From the NCBI GenBank assembly GCA_017859785.1, contig JAFMMJ010000016.1, forward strand, positions 1-34,911: a DNA stretch of 34,911 nucleotides, read 5' to 3'. The notes beneath the pieces were generated by a model that ran no database searches, was not told the origin of the DNA, and was given only the letters and a program-made list of their open reading frames with translations. Position 1 is the first letter of the stretch, and the number at the start of each line of letters is the position of its first letter. Below, piece by piece: positions 6,582 to 15,013 of the stretch. The stretch comes from Ilumatobacteraceae bacterium (GTDB lineage Bacteria; Actinomycetota; Acidimicrobiia; Acidimicrobiales; Ilumatobacteraceae). The position numbers were made by a program, and so were the translations under genes.

Positions 6582-7033
6582 ACACCCGCGATCTGCGGCC
6601 ACGCCGCTGCGAAACCCGCGTGAAGATCCATCGAGGCGACCTGATCCACCGGTATCCACGCCACATCGTCGGTCTCGAAGTTGATCGAAGCCCCGAACCG
6701 CTCCCCCACCTCAACCACCGAGGTCGTATACGACCAATCCAGCGCCGGAGCGAACACCACCTCACCGAGAAGCCGCCATCCGGCCGGCACAGCACCGACC
6801 TCCTCGCTCGCCTCGCGCAGACCTCCGTCGAGCGGTGACTCGCCTTCGTCGAGGGCGCCGCCAGCGCACGACCACGTGCCACCCTCATGAGCGAAGGCCG
6901 AACGTCGCTGCAACATCACCGTCGGCCCCTCATCGCTTCGATGGACGAACACCACGCCCGCCGCGCCGAAGACCCCCCAGCGCACTGCCCCGTCGGAGCA
7001 GCGCATGAACCCGTCACCACTGCGGCTACTCAC
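6563..7033 (-). CDS. Nudix hydrolase
   Basis: A 156-residue Nudix-fold protein. The Nudix box GALDEGESPLDGGLREASEE, followed by VGA, fits the consensus GX5EX7REUXEEXGU exactly, so the metal-binding glutamates are present and the enzyme should cleave a nucleoside diphosphate linked to another group. The substrate (oxidised nucleotides, ADP-ribose, others) cannot be read. The GTG start overlaps the stop of the upstream deacetylase-like gene (GTGA at 7030-7033), so translation is coupled. An internal ATG at codon 10 is an alternative start, giving a shorter N-terminus that still keeps the whole domain. Confidence 0.9.
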   Translation of the reverse strand: MSSRSGDGFMRCSDGAVRWGVFGAAGVVFVHRSDEGPTVMLQRRSAFAHEGGTWSCAGGALDEGESPLDGGLREASEEVGAVPAGWRLLGEVVFAPALDWSYTTSVVEVGERFGASINFETDDVAWIPVDQVASMDLHAGFAAAWPQIAGVVLGAG

Positions 7034-8046
7034 GCGAGAGCCGCCTCTCGCTCGCCAATGGCACGGTCGACCACATCGACACCCACGCGATCGTCTGATA
7101 ACCGCTCAAGGTCGGGCACCTCAGCGCCGACCAGTTGCGCGAGCGTGGCGAGCACCGACCGACCAAGCGCCCCGAGGTCGTAACCGCCTTCCAACACAAA
7201 CGCCAGACGGCGCGGCGCCACGAGGCCGGTTAGGCGACTGGCGAGCGCGGCGAAATCCCCCTCCACGAGCGCCAAGGAAGCGAGTGGATCATCCCGGTGC
7301 GCATCGAACCCCGCTGAGACGAGCAGCCAGTCGGGCTGGAACTCCTGAACAGCCGGCACGACAACACGGTCGAAGGCGGACCGGAGCACCTCGCCTCCCG
7401 ATCCCGCGGGGAGCGGAACATTGACCGTCGCTCCGAAACCATCACCGACGCCGACTTCGCTGGCCCGCCCCGTCCCCGGATAGTGCGGCGCCTGATGGGT
7501 CGACACGTACAGCACATCGCCGCGGTCGTAGAACAGGTCCTGAGTTCCGTTTCCGTGGTGGACGTCCCAGTCGACGATCGCCACCCGGTGCCCGCGAGCG
7601 GCGAGCGAGGCCGCCGCGACCGCCACCGAGTTCACGAGGCAGAACCCCATCGCCGTCGAAGCGAGCGCGTGATGTCCCGGAGGGCGCACCGCCGCGAGCC
7701 CATGATCGGCCTCCCCGCGCTCAAGGGCATCGATCACCTCGAGAAGGGCACCCGCCGCGCGAACAGCCGTGTCATAGGAACCGATTGAGACACCGGTGTC
7801 CGGATCGAGTCGCCCTCCGCCAGTTGCACAGAACGCTTCGAGTCGATCCAGGTGACCGGCCGGATGAATGGCCTCGAGCGCCTCCCGAGGAGCCGGGCCC
7901 GCCTCCATGACCCGAACCGCTTCGGCGATCTCCGGTGCTTGGAGAGCGTCGAGGACAGCCGTCAGCCGTCGAGGGTCCTCGGGGTGACCAGCAGGGGTCA
8001 GATGACGGTCATCGGCAGCGGTGGTCGCTACGAGAATCTCGGCCAT
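7030..8046 (-). CDS. Histone deacetylase-family amidohydrolase (class II / acetylpolyamine type)
   Basis: A 338-residue zinc-dependent deacetylase of the arginase/deacetylase fold. The active-site His pair is in RPPGHHA (H124, H125). Zinc ligands are D160 and H162 in DWDVHHGNGTQ and D247 in SAGFDAHRDD. The catalytic tyrosine is Y288 in EGGYDL. The family removes acetyl or other acyl groups from lysine side chains or polyamines; the bacterial substrate is often unknown. The frame extends 31 codons upstream, but the family N-terminus and the divergent gene at 8100 favour the ATG at 8046. A weak hexamer GAGACT ends 6 nt before it. It is the first gene of an operon with the Nudix hydrolase. Confidence 0.92.
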   Translation of the reverse strand: MAEILVATTAADDRHLTPAGHPEDPRRLTAVLDALQAPEIAEAVRVMEAGPAPREALEAIHPAGHLDRLEAFCATGGGRLDPDTGVSIGSYDTAVRAAGALLEVIDALERGEADHGLAAVRPPGHHALASTAMGFCLVNSVAVAAASLAARGHRVAIVDWDVHHGNGTQDLFYDRGDVLYVSTHQAPHYPGTGRASEVGVGDGFGATVNVPLPAGSGGEVLRSAFDRVVVPAVQEFQPDWLLVSAGFDAHRDDPLASLALVEGDFAALASRLTGLVAPRRLAFVLEGGYDLGALGRSVLATLAQLVGAEVPDLERLSDDRVGVDVVDRAIGEREAALA

Positions 8047-8087
8047 GAGCCCAGTCTCCCAGACACCGACCCCTGACTCCCGACGGC

Positions 8088-8093
8088 TACGGT
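8088..8093 (+). promoter_or_regulatory. Candidate -10 box TACGGT for the aminotransferase operon
   Basis: TACGGT ends 6 nt before the GTG at 8100 and no Shine-Dalgarno sequence is present, so a leaderless transcript is predicted. The 53-bp gap also has to hold the promoter of the divergent deacetylase gene. Confidence 0.5.
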
Positions 8094-8099
8094 CGTGGC

Positions 8100-9320
8100 G
8101 TGCCGAGCAGCTTCCTGCACCCATTTGCCCGCCCTTCACGCGAGGACTTCATCCGGCTGGTCTCGGGCAGCGGATCGACAGTCACCGACGCCGACGGCAA
8201 CGACTACCTCGATGCGATGGCGAGCCTCTGGTACTGCAACGTCGGACACGGACGTCGGGAGATCGCCGAGGCGACCGCGGCCCAGATGACCACCCTCGAG
8301 GCCTACTCCTGCTTCGACCCGTTCACGAACGAGCGGGCCGAGGAACTGACCGCCCGAGTCGCCGATCTCGCCCCCATCGACGACGGCCGAGTGTTCCTCT
8401 GCGGATCGGGCTCCGAAGCGGTCGACACCGCGATGAAGATCGCCCGCCTCACCCAGGTGCTCGCAGGCGATCCCGACCGGAACGTGATCATCTCCCGGAT
8501 GCGGGGCTACCACGGCACCAACTACGGAGGCACCAGCGCCCAGGGCCTGCCGCCCAACAAGGAGGGGTGGGGAGAGTTGCTCTCCGCGGTCATCCAAGTT
8601 CCGGGCGACGATGTCGAGGCGCTCGCCAGCGCCATGGCCGATCACGCTGGACGCGTCGCCGCGGTCATCACCGAGCCGGTCCAGGGCGCCGGTGGGGTGT
8701 GGCCCCCCGCCGAGGGGTATCTCGAGTCGGTGCGCCGACTCTGCGATCAGCACGGCGCGCTCCTCATCTTCGACGAGGTCATCACCGGATTCGGCCGTCT
8801 CGGGGACTGGTTCGGCGCGACCCACTTCGGGGTGACCCCCGACCTCATCTGCTTCGCGAAGGCGGTCACCTCCGGGTATCAGCCCCTCGGGGGCGTGATC
8901 GTCGGTTCGAGGGTTCGGGAGGCACTCGAATCCGACCCCGCCTTCGTTCTCAAGACGGGGTACACCTACTCGGGCCACCCAACGGTCTGCGCCGCCGCGC
9001 TCGCCAACATCGACATCCTCGAACGCGAGGGCCTCCTTGAGCGGGCCACCGCAATCGGAGAACGCCTCTCGGCGGGACTTACCGCGATCGCAGCCGACGG
9101 GCAGGTTGCTGAGGTTCGCGGTCGGGGGGCCGTGTGGGCGGTCGGGCTTCACCCCCACCAGAGCGCGGTGACCGTCCGAGACCGCATGCTCCACCTCGGG
9201 GTCATCACCCGCGCCATCGCCGAGCACTCCAACACCTTCTGCCCTCCCTTGGTCATGACCGACGAGGAGATCGATCGGGTGGTCGACGCCCTCGCCACCG
9301 CCACGCAAGACGATGGGTGA
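8100..9320 (+). CDS. Class III PLP-dependent aminotransferase
   Basis: A 406-residue class III (omega) aminotransferase. PLP forms a Schiff base with K254 in ICFAKAVTSGYQPLGG, and D225 in IFDEVITGFGR binds the pyridine nitrogen. The phosphate-binding GSGSEAVDTA lies at about 102-111. The subfamily resembles omega-amino acid:pyruvate and diamine/polyamine transaminases, as in GABA, beta-alanine, putrescine or taurine use. It does not look like a dedicated BioA or HemL, but I cannot fix the substrate. Start GTG. The end overlaps the next gene by 8 nt (ATGGGTGA). It is the first gene of a four-gene operon and is divergent from a deacetylase that could act on acetylated amines, a possible functional link. 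Confidence 0.93.
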   Translation: MPSSFLHPFARPSREDFIRLVSGSGSTVTDADGNDYLDAMASLWYCNVGHGRREIAEATAAQMTTLEAYSCFDPFTNERAEELTARVADLAPIDDGRVFLCGSGSEAVDTAMKIARLTQVLAGDPDRNVIISRMRGYHGTNYGGTSAQGLPPNKEGWGELLSAVIQVPGDDVEALASAMADHAGRVAAVITEPVQGAGGVWPPAEGYLESVRRLCDQHGALLIFDEVITGFGRLGDWFGATHFGVTPDLICFAKAVTSGYQPLGGVIVGSRVREALESDPAFVLKTGYTYSGHPTVCAAALANIDILEREGLLERATAIGERLSAGLTAIAADGQVAEVRGRGAVWAVGLHPHQSAVTVRDRMLHLGVITRAIAEHSNTFCPPLVMTDEEIDRVVDALATATQDDG

Positions 9321-10098
9321 TCGACCCGTTCAGCGCCTCGCTGACATCGATCTGTCAGCTCGGCTGAGCAATGCCGAGTACGAGGAGCGCCTCTACCGAG
9401 CGCAGCGACGACTCCTCGAATTGCGGCTCCACACCGGCGGGCACCTCGAGAACCCCGCACTCGGCCCCGGTGTGCTCATCGTCATGGAGGGATCGGACGC
9501 CGGCGGCAAGGGCGGGGCGATCAAGAGGATCGTGGAGCCCCTCGACCCCCGTCACTACCGGGTCGCCGTCTTCGCGAAGCCGACCTTCGAGGAGAAGCGT
9601 CGCCACTTCCTCTGGCGTTTCTGGACCGAGGTGCCCGGCCTCGGCGGGTTGGCCCTCTTCGACCGCTCCTGGTACGGCCGAGTGCTCGTCGAGCGGGTGG
9701 AGGGGTACGCGAGTGAGCCGCAATGGCGCCGCGCCTACGACGAGATCGTCCAGTTCGAACGCAACCTCGCCCTCGAAGGTCTCATCATCATCAAGTTCTG
9801 GCTGCACATCAGCCCGGAGGAGCAACTGCGAAGGTTCGAGAAGCGCCGCGACGACCCGCTCCGACGCTGGAAACTCACCGACGAGGACTGGCGGAACCGA
9901 GACAAGATCGACCTCTACGACGCCGCGGTTGATGAGATGCTCCGCCGCACCGACCACGACCTGGCCCCATGGACTCTCGTCTCCGGGGAGCAGAAAAGAT
10001 GGGCGCGAATCCACGTGATTGAGACCGTCGTCGAGCGCCTCGAACGCGGAATCGATGAGTTCGAGCATCCAGACTGGGGAGAGGACGGATATGCCTGA
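9313..10098 (+). CDS. ppk2: Polyphosphate kinase 2 family (PPK2) nucleotide kinase
   Basis: A single-domain 261-residue PPK2 protein. The Walker A loop GSDAGGKGG spans 60-68 (K66) and the Walker B region LFDRSWYGR about 115-123. Further family motifs are the KFWLHIS strand, the RRF/DPLRRWKLT lid segment and the DWRNRDK segment. PPK2 enzymes transfer phosphate between polyphosphate and nucleoside mono- or diphosphates, often making ATP or GTP from polyphosphate. Which nucleotide is used cannot be told from sequence. The ATG overlaps the aminotransferase stop by 8 nt and the stop overlaps the next gene by 8 nt. Its place in a metabolic operon may be only co-expression. Confidence 0.93.
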   Translation: MGDRPVQRLADIDLSARLSNAEYEERLYRAQRRLLELRLHTGGHLENPALGPGVLIVMEGSDAGGKGGAIKRIVEPLDPRHYRVAVFAKPTFEEKRRHFLWRFWTEVPGLGGLALFDRSWYGRVLVERVEGYASEPQWRRAYDEIVQFERNLALEGLIIIKFWLHISPEEQLRRFEKRRDDPLRRWKLTDEDWRNRDKIDLYDAAVDEMLRRTDHDLAPWTLVSGEQKRWARIHVIETVVERLERGIDEFEHPDWGEDGYA

Positions 10099-10897
10099 CA
10101 ACATCAACGGGGTTGCCTGGACGTCACGCCGAGCGATCGTGACCGGAGCGGGAAGCGGAATCGGCGCCGCTACCACCGCCGCCCTGCGCGCGCTCGGAGC
10201 GAGCGTTGTCGCCGCGGATATCGACGCAGATTCCGCTGAAGCAACCGCGGAACGAACCGGAGCCACCCCCGTACGCCTCGACGTCGGAGACTCAACGGCC
10301 TGGACGCGAATCGTCGACGAGCACGGCCCCTTCGACATCGCCGTCCTCAACGCAGGCATCGCGACCAACCAACTCCGCCCCGACGACACGCTCCCCGTGC
10401 TCGGCCTCGATGATGAGCGCTACCGGCGGATCATGTCGGTCAATGTCGATGGCGTCGTACTCGGCTCGCGAGCGGTGCTCGACCACATGGCGGCAACCGG
10501 CTTCGGCGACATCGTGGTCACGGCGTCGATCGCCGGCCTCGTCCCGATCGCTCCCGACCCCGTATACGGACTCACCAAACACGCGGTGGTCGGCTTCGTC
10601 CGCTCGCTCGCGGCGGCCGTCGACAATCACGGCGAACCGCTCGACGTGACGATCAGCGCGGTATGCCCCGGGTTCGCCGACACCGCGATCATCGATACAG
10701 AAACCAAGGATCGGATTACTGAGAACGGCATCGAGTTGCTTACCCCTGAGGCCGTTGCCGAGGTGATGATCCGAGCACTCACCGAACGCCGCAACGGCGC
10801 CCAGTGGGTGCTGTGGCCGGGGCTCGACGCGGCCGAGTACGCCTGGAACGACCCAATCGCGGGCCTCCTCCCGCCTGCACTCGGCGGCGATGACTGA
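10091..10897 (+). CDS. Short-chain dehydrogenase/reductase (SDR)
   Basis: A 268-residue classical SDR. The cofactor loop TGAGSGIG is at 18-25, D43 in AADID suggests NAD(H) preference, and NAG is at 87-89. The catalytic set is N118, S146, Y159 and K163 (TASIAGL and YGLTK). These enzymes oxidise or reduce alcohols and carbonyls; the substrate is unknown. The ATG at 10091 follows a purine-rich GAGAGGA and overlaps the PPK2 stop (ATGCCTGA). The frame is open back to 10019, but that extension is inside ppk2 and is not part of the SDR fold. The following P450 gene overlaps by 8 nt, so an alcohol or ketone made by the P450 could be its substrate (inference). Confidence 0.93.
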   Translation: MPDNINGVAWTSRRAIVTGAGSGIGAATTAALRALGASVVAADIDADSAEATAERTGATPVRLDVGDSTAWTRIVDEHGPFDIAVLNAGIATNQLRPDDTLPVLGLDDERYRRIMSVNVDGVVLGSRAVLDHMAATGFGDIVVTASIAGLVPIAPDPVYGLTKHAVVGFVRSLAAAVDNHGEPLDVTISAVCPGFADTAIIDTETKDRITENGIELLTPEAVAEVMIRALTERRNGAQWVLWPGLDAAEYAWNDPIAGLLPPALGGDD

Positions 10898-12134
10898 GGA
10901 GCGATCCGCGCGACGCGGATCCACCGAACTCTGGCGCCCCGCCGACCCCGCCTTTCGCGCCGACCCCTACCCGTTCTACGAGCGCCTCCGATCCACCGAC
11001 CCGGCGCATCGACTCGACGAGTACACCGTCGTCGTGACCCGGCATGCCGACGTGTCGAGCACCCTCCGCGGCCCCGACTTCGCCCGAGATATCGAACGCC
11101 ACTCGGCGGCACCCGCCATCGATCCAGTCAGCGTTCGCCGCAAAGAGCGCGCCTCAAACGGCGGGCGTTCCATCTTGAACCTCGACCCGCCCGACCACAC
11201 CCGACTTCGGCGACTCGTCACTCAAGCGTTCACGCCCCGCGCCGTGGAGCGCCTCCGAGCGATCACGGAGCGGATGGTCGACGAGGTCCTCGATCGAGCA
11301 GCCGCCGACGGAGGATTCGAGCTCATCGATGATCTCGCCTTCCCGATCCCGTTTCGCGTGATCTCCGAGATGCTCGATATGCCGACCGACCGGAGTGACG
11401 AGCTGAGGGACTGGAGCCAGATCCTCACCGCGACCCTCGAGCCGACGGCGACCCTCGCCGATCTCGACGCGGCCGAAGCAGCGATCGGCGAGCTCATCCC
11501 CTTCCTCGACGGCGTGATCACCGACCGGCGTCGCAACCCAGGGGAGGACGTTGTGTCGGCGTTGCTGGCCGCTGAGGCCGAGGGCGACCGACTCGACATG
11601 GCCGAGTTGATGGCCTTCGTCGTGCTGCTCTACGTGGCCGGGCACGAGACGACGGTCAACCTGATCGGCAACGGAGTGCTCGCCCTGTTACATCACCCCG
11701 ACCAGCTCGCGGCCTGGCGTGACGACCCCGCCCTCGACTCCGTCGCTGTCGACGAACTGCTCCGCTACGACGGCCCCGTCCAACAAACTGTTCGAGCGCC
11801 GCTCCAAACGGTCTCCTACCGAGATGCCGAGGGGGAGGCAGTGGAGGTGCATCACGGCGAGGTCGTGATTACTTGCCTCGGCGCCGCTAACCGCGACCCG
11901 GAGATGTTTCCAGAGCCCGATCGGCTGATCCTCGGCCGGCCGAACGCCAACCGTCACCTCGCGTTCTCCTCAGGAGCGCACTACTGCCTCGGGGCGTCGC
12001 TAGCTCGCATGGAAGCGGAAATCGCTATCACGAGGCTCATCCGACGATTCCCCGACCTTCGCCTCGTGGGCGAGCCACGTTGGAGGGATCGGCTGACGAT
12101 CCGGGGAGTCGACCGTCTCCAGCTCGCCTTCTGA
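10890..12134 (+). CDS. Cytochrome P450 (bacterial class I type)
   Basis: A 414-residue soluble P450. The oxygen-activating I-helix motif AGHETT is at 250-255, ExxR at 289-292 (ELLR), and the haem-binding loop FSSGAHYCLG at 359-368 with thiolate ligand C366. The length and absence of a membrane anchor match soluble bacterial P450s that need separate ferredoxin and reductase partners; none is in the window. It probably hydroxylates a lipid, terpenoid or xenobiotic. Its ATG overlaps the SDR stop by 8 nt (ATGACTGA). It ends the operon, 9 bp from a convergent gene, with no clear terminator between. Confidence 0.95.
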   Translation: MTEERSARRGSTELWRPADPAFRADPYPFYERLRSTDPAHRLDEYTVVVTRHADVSSTLRGPDFARDIERHSAAPAIDPVSVRRKERASNGGRSILNLDPPDHTRLRRLVTQAFTPRAVERLRAITERMVDEVLDRAAADGGFELIDDLAFPIPFRVISEMLDMPTDRSDELRDWSQILTATLEPTATLADLDAAEAAIGELIPFLDGVITDRRRNPGEDVVSALLAAEAEGDRLDMAELMAFVVLLYVAGHETTVNLIGNGVLALLHHPDQLAAWRDDPALDSVAVDELLRYDGPVQQTVRAPLQTVSYRDAEGEAVEVHHGEVVITCLGAANRDPEMFPEPDRLILGRPNANRHLAFSSGAHYCLGASLARMEAEIAITRLIRRFPDLRLVGEPRWRDRLTIRGVDRLQLAF

Positions 12135-12143
12135 ACTGCCCGC

Positions 12144-13016
12144 TCAGGGAGAGCGGAGGAGTTCGATGAGCGAGGAGGTATCCCAACGCGATCCACCGCG
12201 CTGTTCGATCTGGCGATAGAGCTGGTCGACGAGCGCGGTCACCGGAAGCCGGGCGCCGTTGCGGTTCGATTCGGCGAGACAGATGCCGAGGTCCTTGCGC
12301 ATCCATTCCACGGCGAACCCGAACTCATACTCGCCGCGGGCCATCGTGGCGGAGCGGTTCTCCATCTGCCAGCTCTGGGCCGCGCCCTGGGAGATGACGT
12401 CGACGACTTGGTCGACGTCGAGTCCGGCCCGGCGGGCGAAATCGAGCCCCTCGGAGAGTGCCTGAACCAAACCGGCGATGCAGATCTGGTTAACCATCTT
12501 CGTCAGCTGACCAGATCCCGCCGCTCCCAGCCGCCGGCAGCGGCGGGCGTAGGCGTCGATCACCACTTCTGCCCGCTGGAACGCGGCCTCGTCGTCGGCG
12601 CCGCACATGACGGTGAGCTGGCCCGACTCGGCTCCGCCTTGGCCACCCGACACGGGAGCGTCGATGAAGGCCACTCCCCGTTCGGCGCAGGCCGCCGACA
12701 GCTCGCGCGCCAAGTCCGCCGACGCGGTCGTGTGATCGACGAGCACCGAACCCTCAGCCATCGCCTCCAGGCATCCCGCCGGTCCCGTGACCACTTCGCG
12801 AACGTCGTCGTCGTTGCCGACGCAGAGCATCACGAACTCGGCGCCCTCGGCCGCCTCAGCCGGAGTCGGCGCGGCCCGATGACCGTGAATGGCGACCCAG
12901 GCCAGCGCTTTCGACGCGGTCCGGTTGAAGACGGTCACGTCGTGACCGGCGGAAGCGAGGTGACCGGCCATGGGGGCTCCCATGACTCCGAGACCGATGA
13001 AGGCGACGTTGGACAT
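12144..13016 (-). CDS. NAD(P)-dependent beta-hydroxyacid dehydrogenase (3-hydroxyisobutyrate dehydrogenase family)
   Basis: A 290-residue protein with Rossmann motif GLGVMG at 8-13, substrate-binding DAPVSGGQGG from 119, and catalytic K173 in GQLTKMVNQ. The family oxidises 3-hydroxyisobutyrate, tartronate semialdehyde, 4-hydroxybutyrate or related acids. Members acting as imine reductases usually replace the catalytic lysine, so an acid dehydrogenase is more likely here. The hexamer CAGACT ends 6 nt before the ATG. It follows carD on the same strand by 34 bp and could be in the same transcript, but a small hairpin between them suggests partial separation. It differs clearly from the second family member at 33838-34752. 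Confidence 0.9.
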   Translation of the reverse strand: MSNVAFIGLGVMGAPMAGHLASAGHDVTVFNRTASKALAWVAIHGHRAAPTPAEAAEGAEFVMLCVGNDDDVREVVTGPAGCLEAMAEGSVLVDHTTASADLARELSAACAERGVAFIDAPVSGGQGGAESGQLTVMCGADDEAAFQRAEVVIDAYARRCRRLGAAGSGQLTKMVNQICIAGLVQALSEGLDFARRAGLDVDQVVDVISQGAAQSWQMENRSATMARGEYEFGFAVEWMRKDLGICLAESNRNGARLPVTALVDQLYRQIEQRGGSRWDTSSLIELLRSP

Positions 13017-13031
13017 CGCCCGAGTCTGGCA

Positions 13032-13045
13032 CGGCCCGCAGGCCG
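13032..13045 (-). terminator. Weak hairpin between carD and the dehydrogenase gene
   Basis: CGGCC-CGCA-GGCCG forms a 5-bp stem about 6 nt after the carD stop codon. No U-tract follows, so it may act as an attenuator or be incidental. Confidence 0.3.
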
Positions 13046-13050
13046 GAAGG

Positions 13051-13578
13051 TCACTTCTTGGCGGCTGCCTTGGCCTTCTTCGGCGCCTTCAGCACACCCT
13101 TGGCGAGCGCCTCATCAAGATAAATCTCAGCGTCCTCAGCCGAGACCTTGAGCGCCGGCGAGATCTCGCTGATGAGGTTGACCCGAGCCCGCTCGTACAT
13201 CGTGCGTTCGGCCGCGGAGAGGGCCGCGTCGCGATTACGCGCCGCGAGGTTACGAACCACCTCGGCCACCTGATAGACGTCGCCCGACTTCAGCTTCTCT
13301 TGATGGTTCTTGAAGCGGCGACTCCAGTTGGAGGGCACACGCGGATCGGGCTTCGCGAGCACCGACACCAAGTCCTCGAGTTCGTCGGGAGAGACCGGCG
13401 GACGCACGCCGACCTCGTCGGCCTTATCGACGGGCACCTTGAGGACCATCTCGTTGATGACGGTCTCGAGGATGAGATAGTCGCGCTTCTCGCCGAAGGC
13501 CTCCATCTTCTTCGTGCCCTTCACGACGCACGCCCCGTGCTGGGGATAGATGACGGTGTCGCCCTTCTTGAACTTCAC
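13051..13578 (-). CDS. carD: CarD-family transcription factor
   Basis: A 175-residue RNA polymerase-binding protein. The N-terminal Tudor-like RNAP interaction domain (about 1-55) begins with the typical FKKGDTVIYPQHG. The helical DNA-binding domain follows, with W85 in SNWSRRFKNHQEKL, the tryptophan that in mycobacterial CarD wedges into the upstream edge of the promoter bubble. CarD stabilises open complexes, especially at rRNA promoters. The tail is extended and rich in Lys and Ala (APKKAKAAAKK), longer than in the mycobacterial protein (162 residues). GTG start, with AGAGG upstream. tRNA-Arg lies 68 bp upstream on the same strand; the gap holds a tandem GCGCGACCC repeat and nothing else I recognise. 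Confidence 0.95.
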   Translation of the reverse strand: MKFKKGDTVIYPQHGACVVKGTKKMEAFGEKRDYLILETVINEMVLKVPVDKADEVGVRPPVSPDELEDLVSVLAKPDPRVPSNWSRRFKNHQEKLKSGDVYQVAEVVRNLAARNRDAALSAAERTMYERARVNLISEISPALKVSAEDAEIYLDEALAKGVLKAPKKAKAAAKK

Positions 13579-13646
13579 GCGGGACCTCTTCGGGGATTGA
13601 GTTGACGGGGGCGCGCGACCCCTCGCGCGACCCTCGCAGGGTACAG

Positions 13647-13721
13647 CGCCCCTGGCAGGATTCGAACCTGCGCGCTACGGATTAGAAGGCCGTTGCTCTA
13701 TCCGGACTGAGCTACAGGGGC
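13647..13721 (-). tRNA. tRNA-Arg (TCT)
   Basis: Read on the minus strand, acceptor arms GCCCCTG (13721-13715) and CAGGGGC pair fully, the D arm is GCTC-type and the T arm is GCAGG-TTCGAAT-CCTGC. The anticodon loop CTTCTAA gives TCT. The anticodon stem ACGGC/TCCGT has a C-U mismatch at the pair next to the loop (31-39). Discriminator G; CCA is not encoded. Confidence 0.93.
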
Positions 13722-13747
13722 TGGCGGCCAAATCGTACCGCTGGGGT

Positions 13748-15013
13748 TCAGACCTCGGCGGCGAGGAGCGCTCTGCGGAGCAGGTCGAGCGAGGAGATCA
13801 CCGACATTTGCCGCATCGGCTCGCGTTGGCCCGGCAGCCTCAGGGTTCTACTGAGCGACCCTCCCGGCCAGATGGCCGCCACGCAGAGGGTTCCCGCCGG
13901 ACGACCCTCTTGCGTATCGGGGCCAGCGACCCCGGTCACCGCGATCGCCACATCGACGCCGAGCACCGACCGAGCGCCCTCGGCCATCTCGACAGCAGCC
14001 TCCTCAGTCACGACGAGGTCGTAGCCGACGCCGAGCACCGACCGCTTCACCTCGGTTGCGTAGGAGACGATCGAGCCGGCGAACACCTTCGAGGCCCCCG
14101 GAACACCGGTCAGCCGAGCACCGATGAGACCCCCCGTGACCGACTCGGCGCATCCGAGGGTCCAACCTCGCTGGGCGAGCATCCCCAGCACAACCGACTC
14201 CATCGTGTCCTCGTCGAAGCCGAAGACGGTCGCTCCGAGTTCGGCCCGGATGCGCTCCTCGAACGGCGCGAGCTCCGCTCGAGCGGCCGCCGCATCAACC
14301 CCGCGGGCGGTCAGTCGCACCTTGAGCCCCTCCCAGCCGCTCGCCAGGAACGCGAGGGTCGGGTTGCCGCGCGCGTCGAGTTCCTCAATTACTGGCCGAA
14401 GGCGCTCGTCGAGGCCGCTCTCGCTCTCACCCCAGGTGCGAAGCACTCGCGAGACGATCACCGCCTGCTCCCCCGCCCGCGCGTGAAGATCCGGAGCGAT
14501 GGCCCGCTCGAACATGTCGCGCATCTCGTGGGGCACACCGGGAACGGCGTACACGACACGCTCGACCTGGCGGCCGTCCACCGAGACCGTCACCGGGCAG
14601 ATGAGCCCCGGTGCCGTACCCCGCGTCTGCGGGATGATCGTCGCCCCTGCCGGCACCATCGCTTGACGGAGGTTGTTCTCCGGCATCGAGCGACCTCGGC
14701 TCTCGAACATCTCCCGGATCACCGCCCCGATCCCCTCGTCGAGTTCGAGTTCAACGCCCATCACCGCGGCGATCGCCTCCCGAGTGAGGTCGTCGTGGGT
14801 CGGGCCGAGACCTCCGCACATGATCACGGCGTCGGCGTGCTCGAGCATCGAACGCAGATGGGAGATGATCCGGCCGACGTTGTCGCCCACCTTGGTCTGG
14901 GCGAGCGAGTCGATGCCGTGGGCCGCGAGTTGCTCACCGAGCCAGGCTGAGTTGGTATCGACGATCTGACCGAGCAACAGCTCGGTCCCGACCGCCAAAA
15001 CGTCACACCGCAT
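13748..15013 (-). CDS. cinA: CinA-family protein (competence/damage-inducible; NMN deamidase domain)
   Basis: A 421-residue two-domain CinA. The N-terminal MoCF-like domain starts DVLAVGTELLLGQIVDTN and contains GGLGPTHDDLTREA at about 82-95. In some CinA proteins this domain is an ADP-ribose pyrophosphatase. The C-terminal domain contains CAESVTGGLIGARL and AGSIVSYATEVK, the signature of nicotinamide mononucleotide deamidase, which recycles NAD. Both domains look complete and the length is typical. The ATG overlaps the pgsA stop by 11 nt, so it is translated as the last gene of the ftsK-rimO-pgsA-cinA run. recA, often near cinA in other bacteria, is not in the window. Confidence 0.95.
   Translation of the reverse strand: MRCDVLAVGTELLLGQIVDTNSAWLGEQLAAHGIDSLAQTKVGDNVGRIISHLRSMLEHADAVIMCGGLGPTHDDLTREAIAAVMGVELELDEGIGAVIREMFESRGRSMPENNLRQAMVPAGATIIPQTRGTAPGLICPVTVSVDGRQVERVVYAVPGVPHEMRDMFERAIAPDLHARAGEQAVIVSRVLRTWGESESGLDERLRPVIEELDARGNPTLAFLASGWEGLKVRLTARGVDAAAARAELAPFEERIRAELGATVFGFDEDTMESVVLGMLAQRGWTLGCAESVTGGLIGARLTGVPGASKVFAGSIVSYATEVKRSVLGVGYDLVVTEEAAVEMAEGARSVLGVDVAIAVTGVAGPDTQEGRPAGTLCVAAIWPGGSLSRTLRLPGQREPMRQMSVISSLDLLRRALLAAEV

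Noticed and set aside
13600-13645. Tandem GCGCGACCC repeat and small ACCCT-CGC-AGGGT hairpin between tRNA-Arg and carD as a riboswitch
   Set aside because: The elements are short and simple and match no known riboswitch; they may just be the tRNA terminator or GC-rich spacer.
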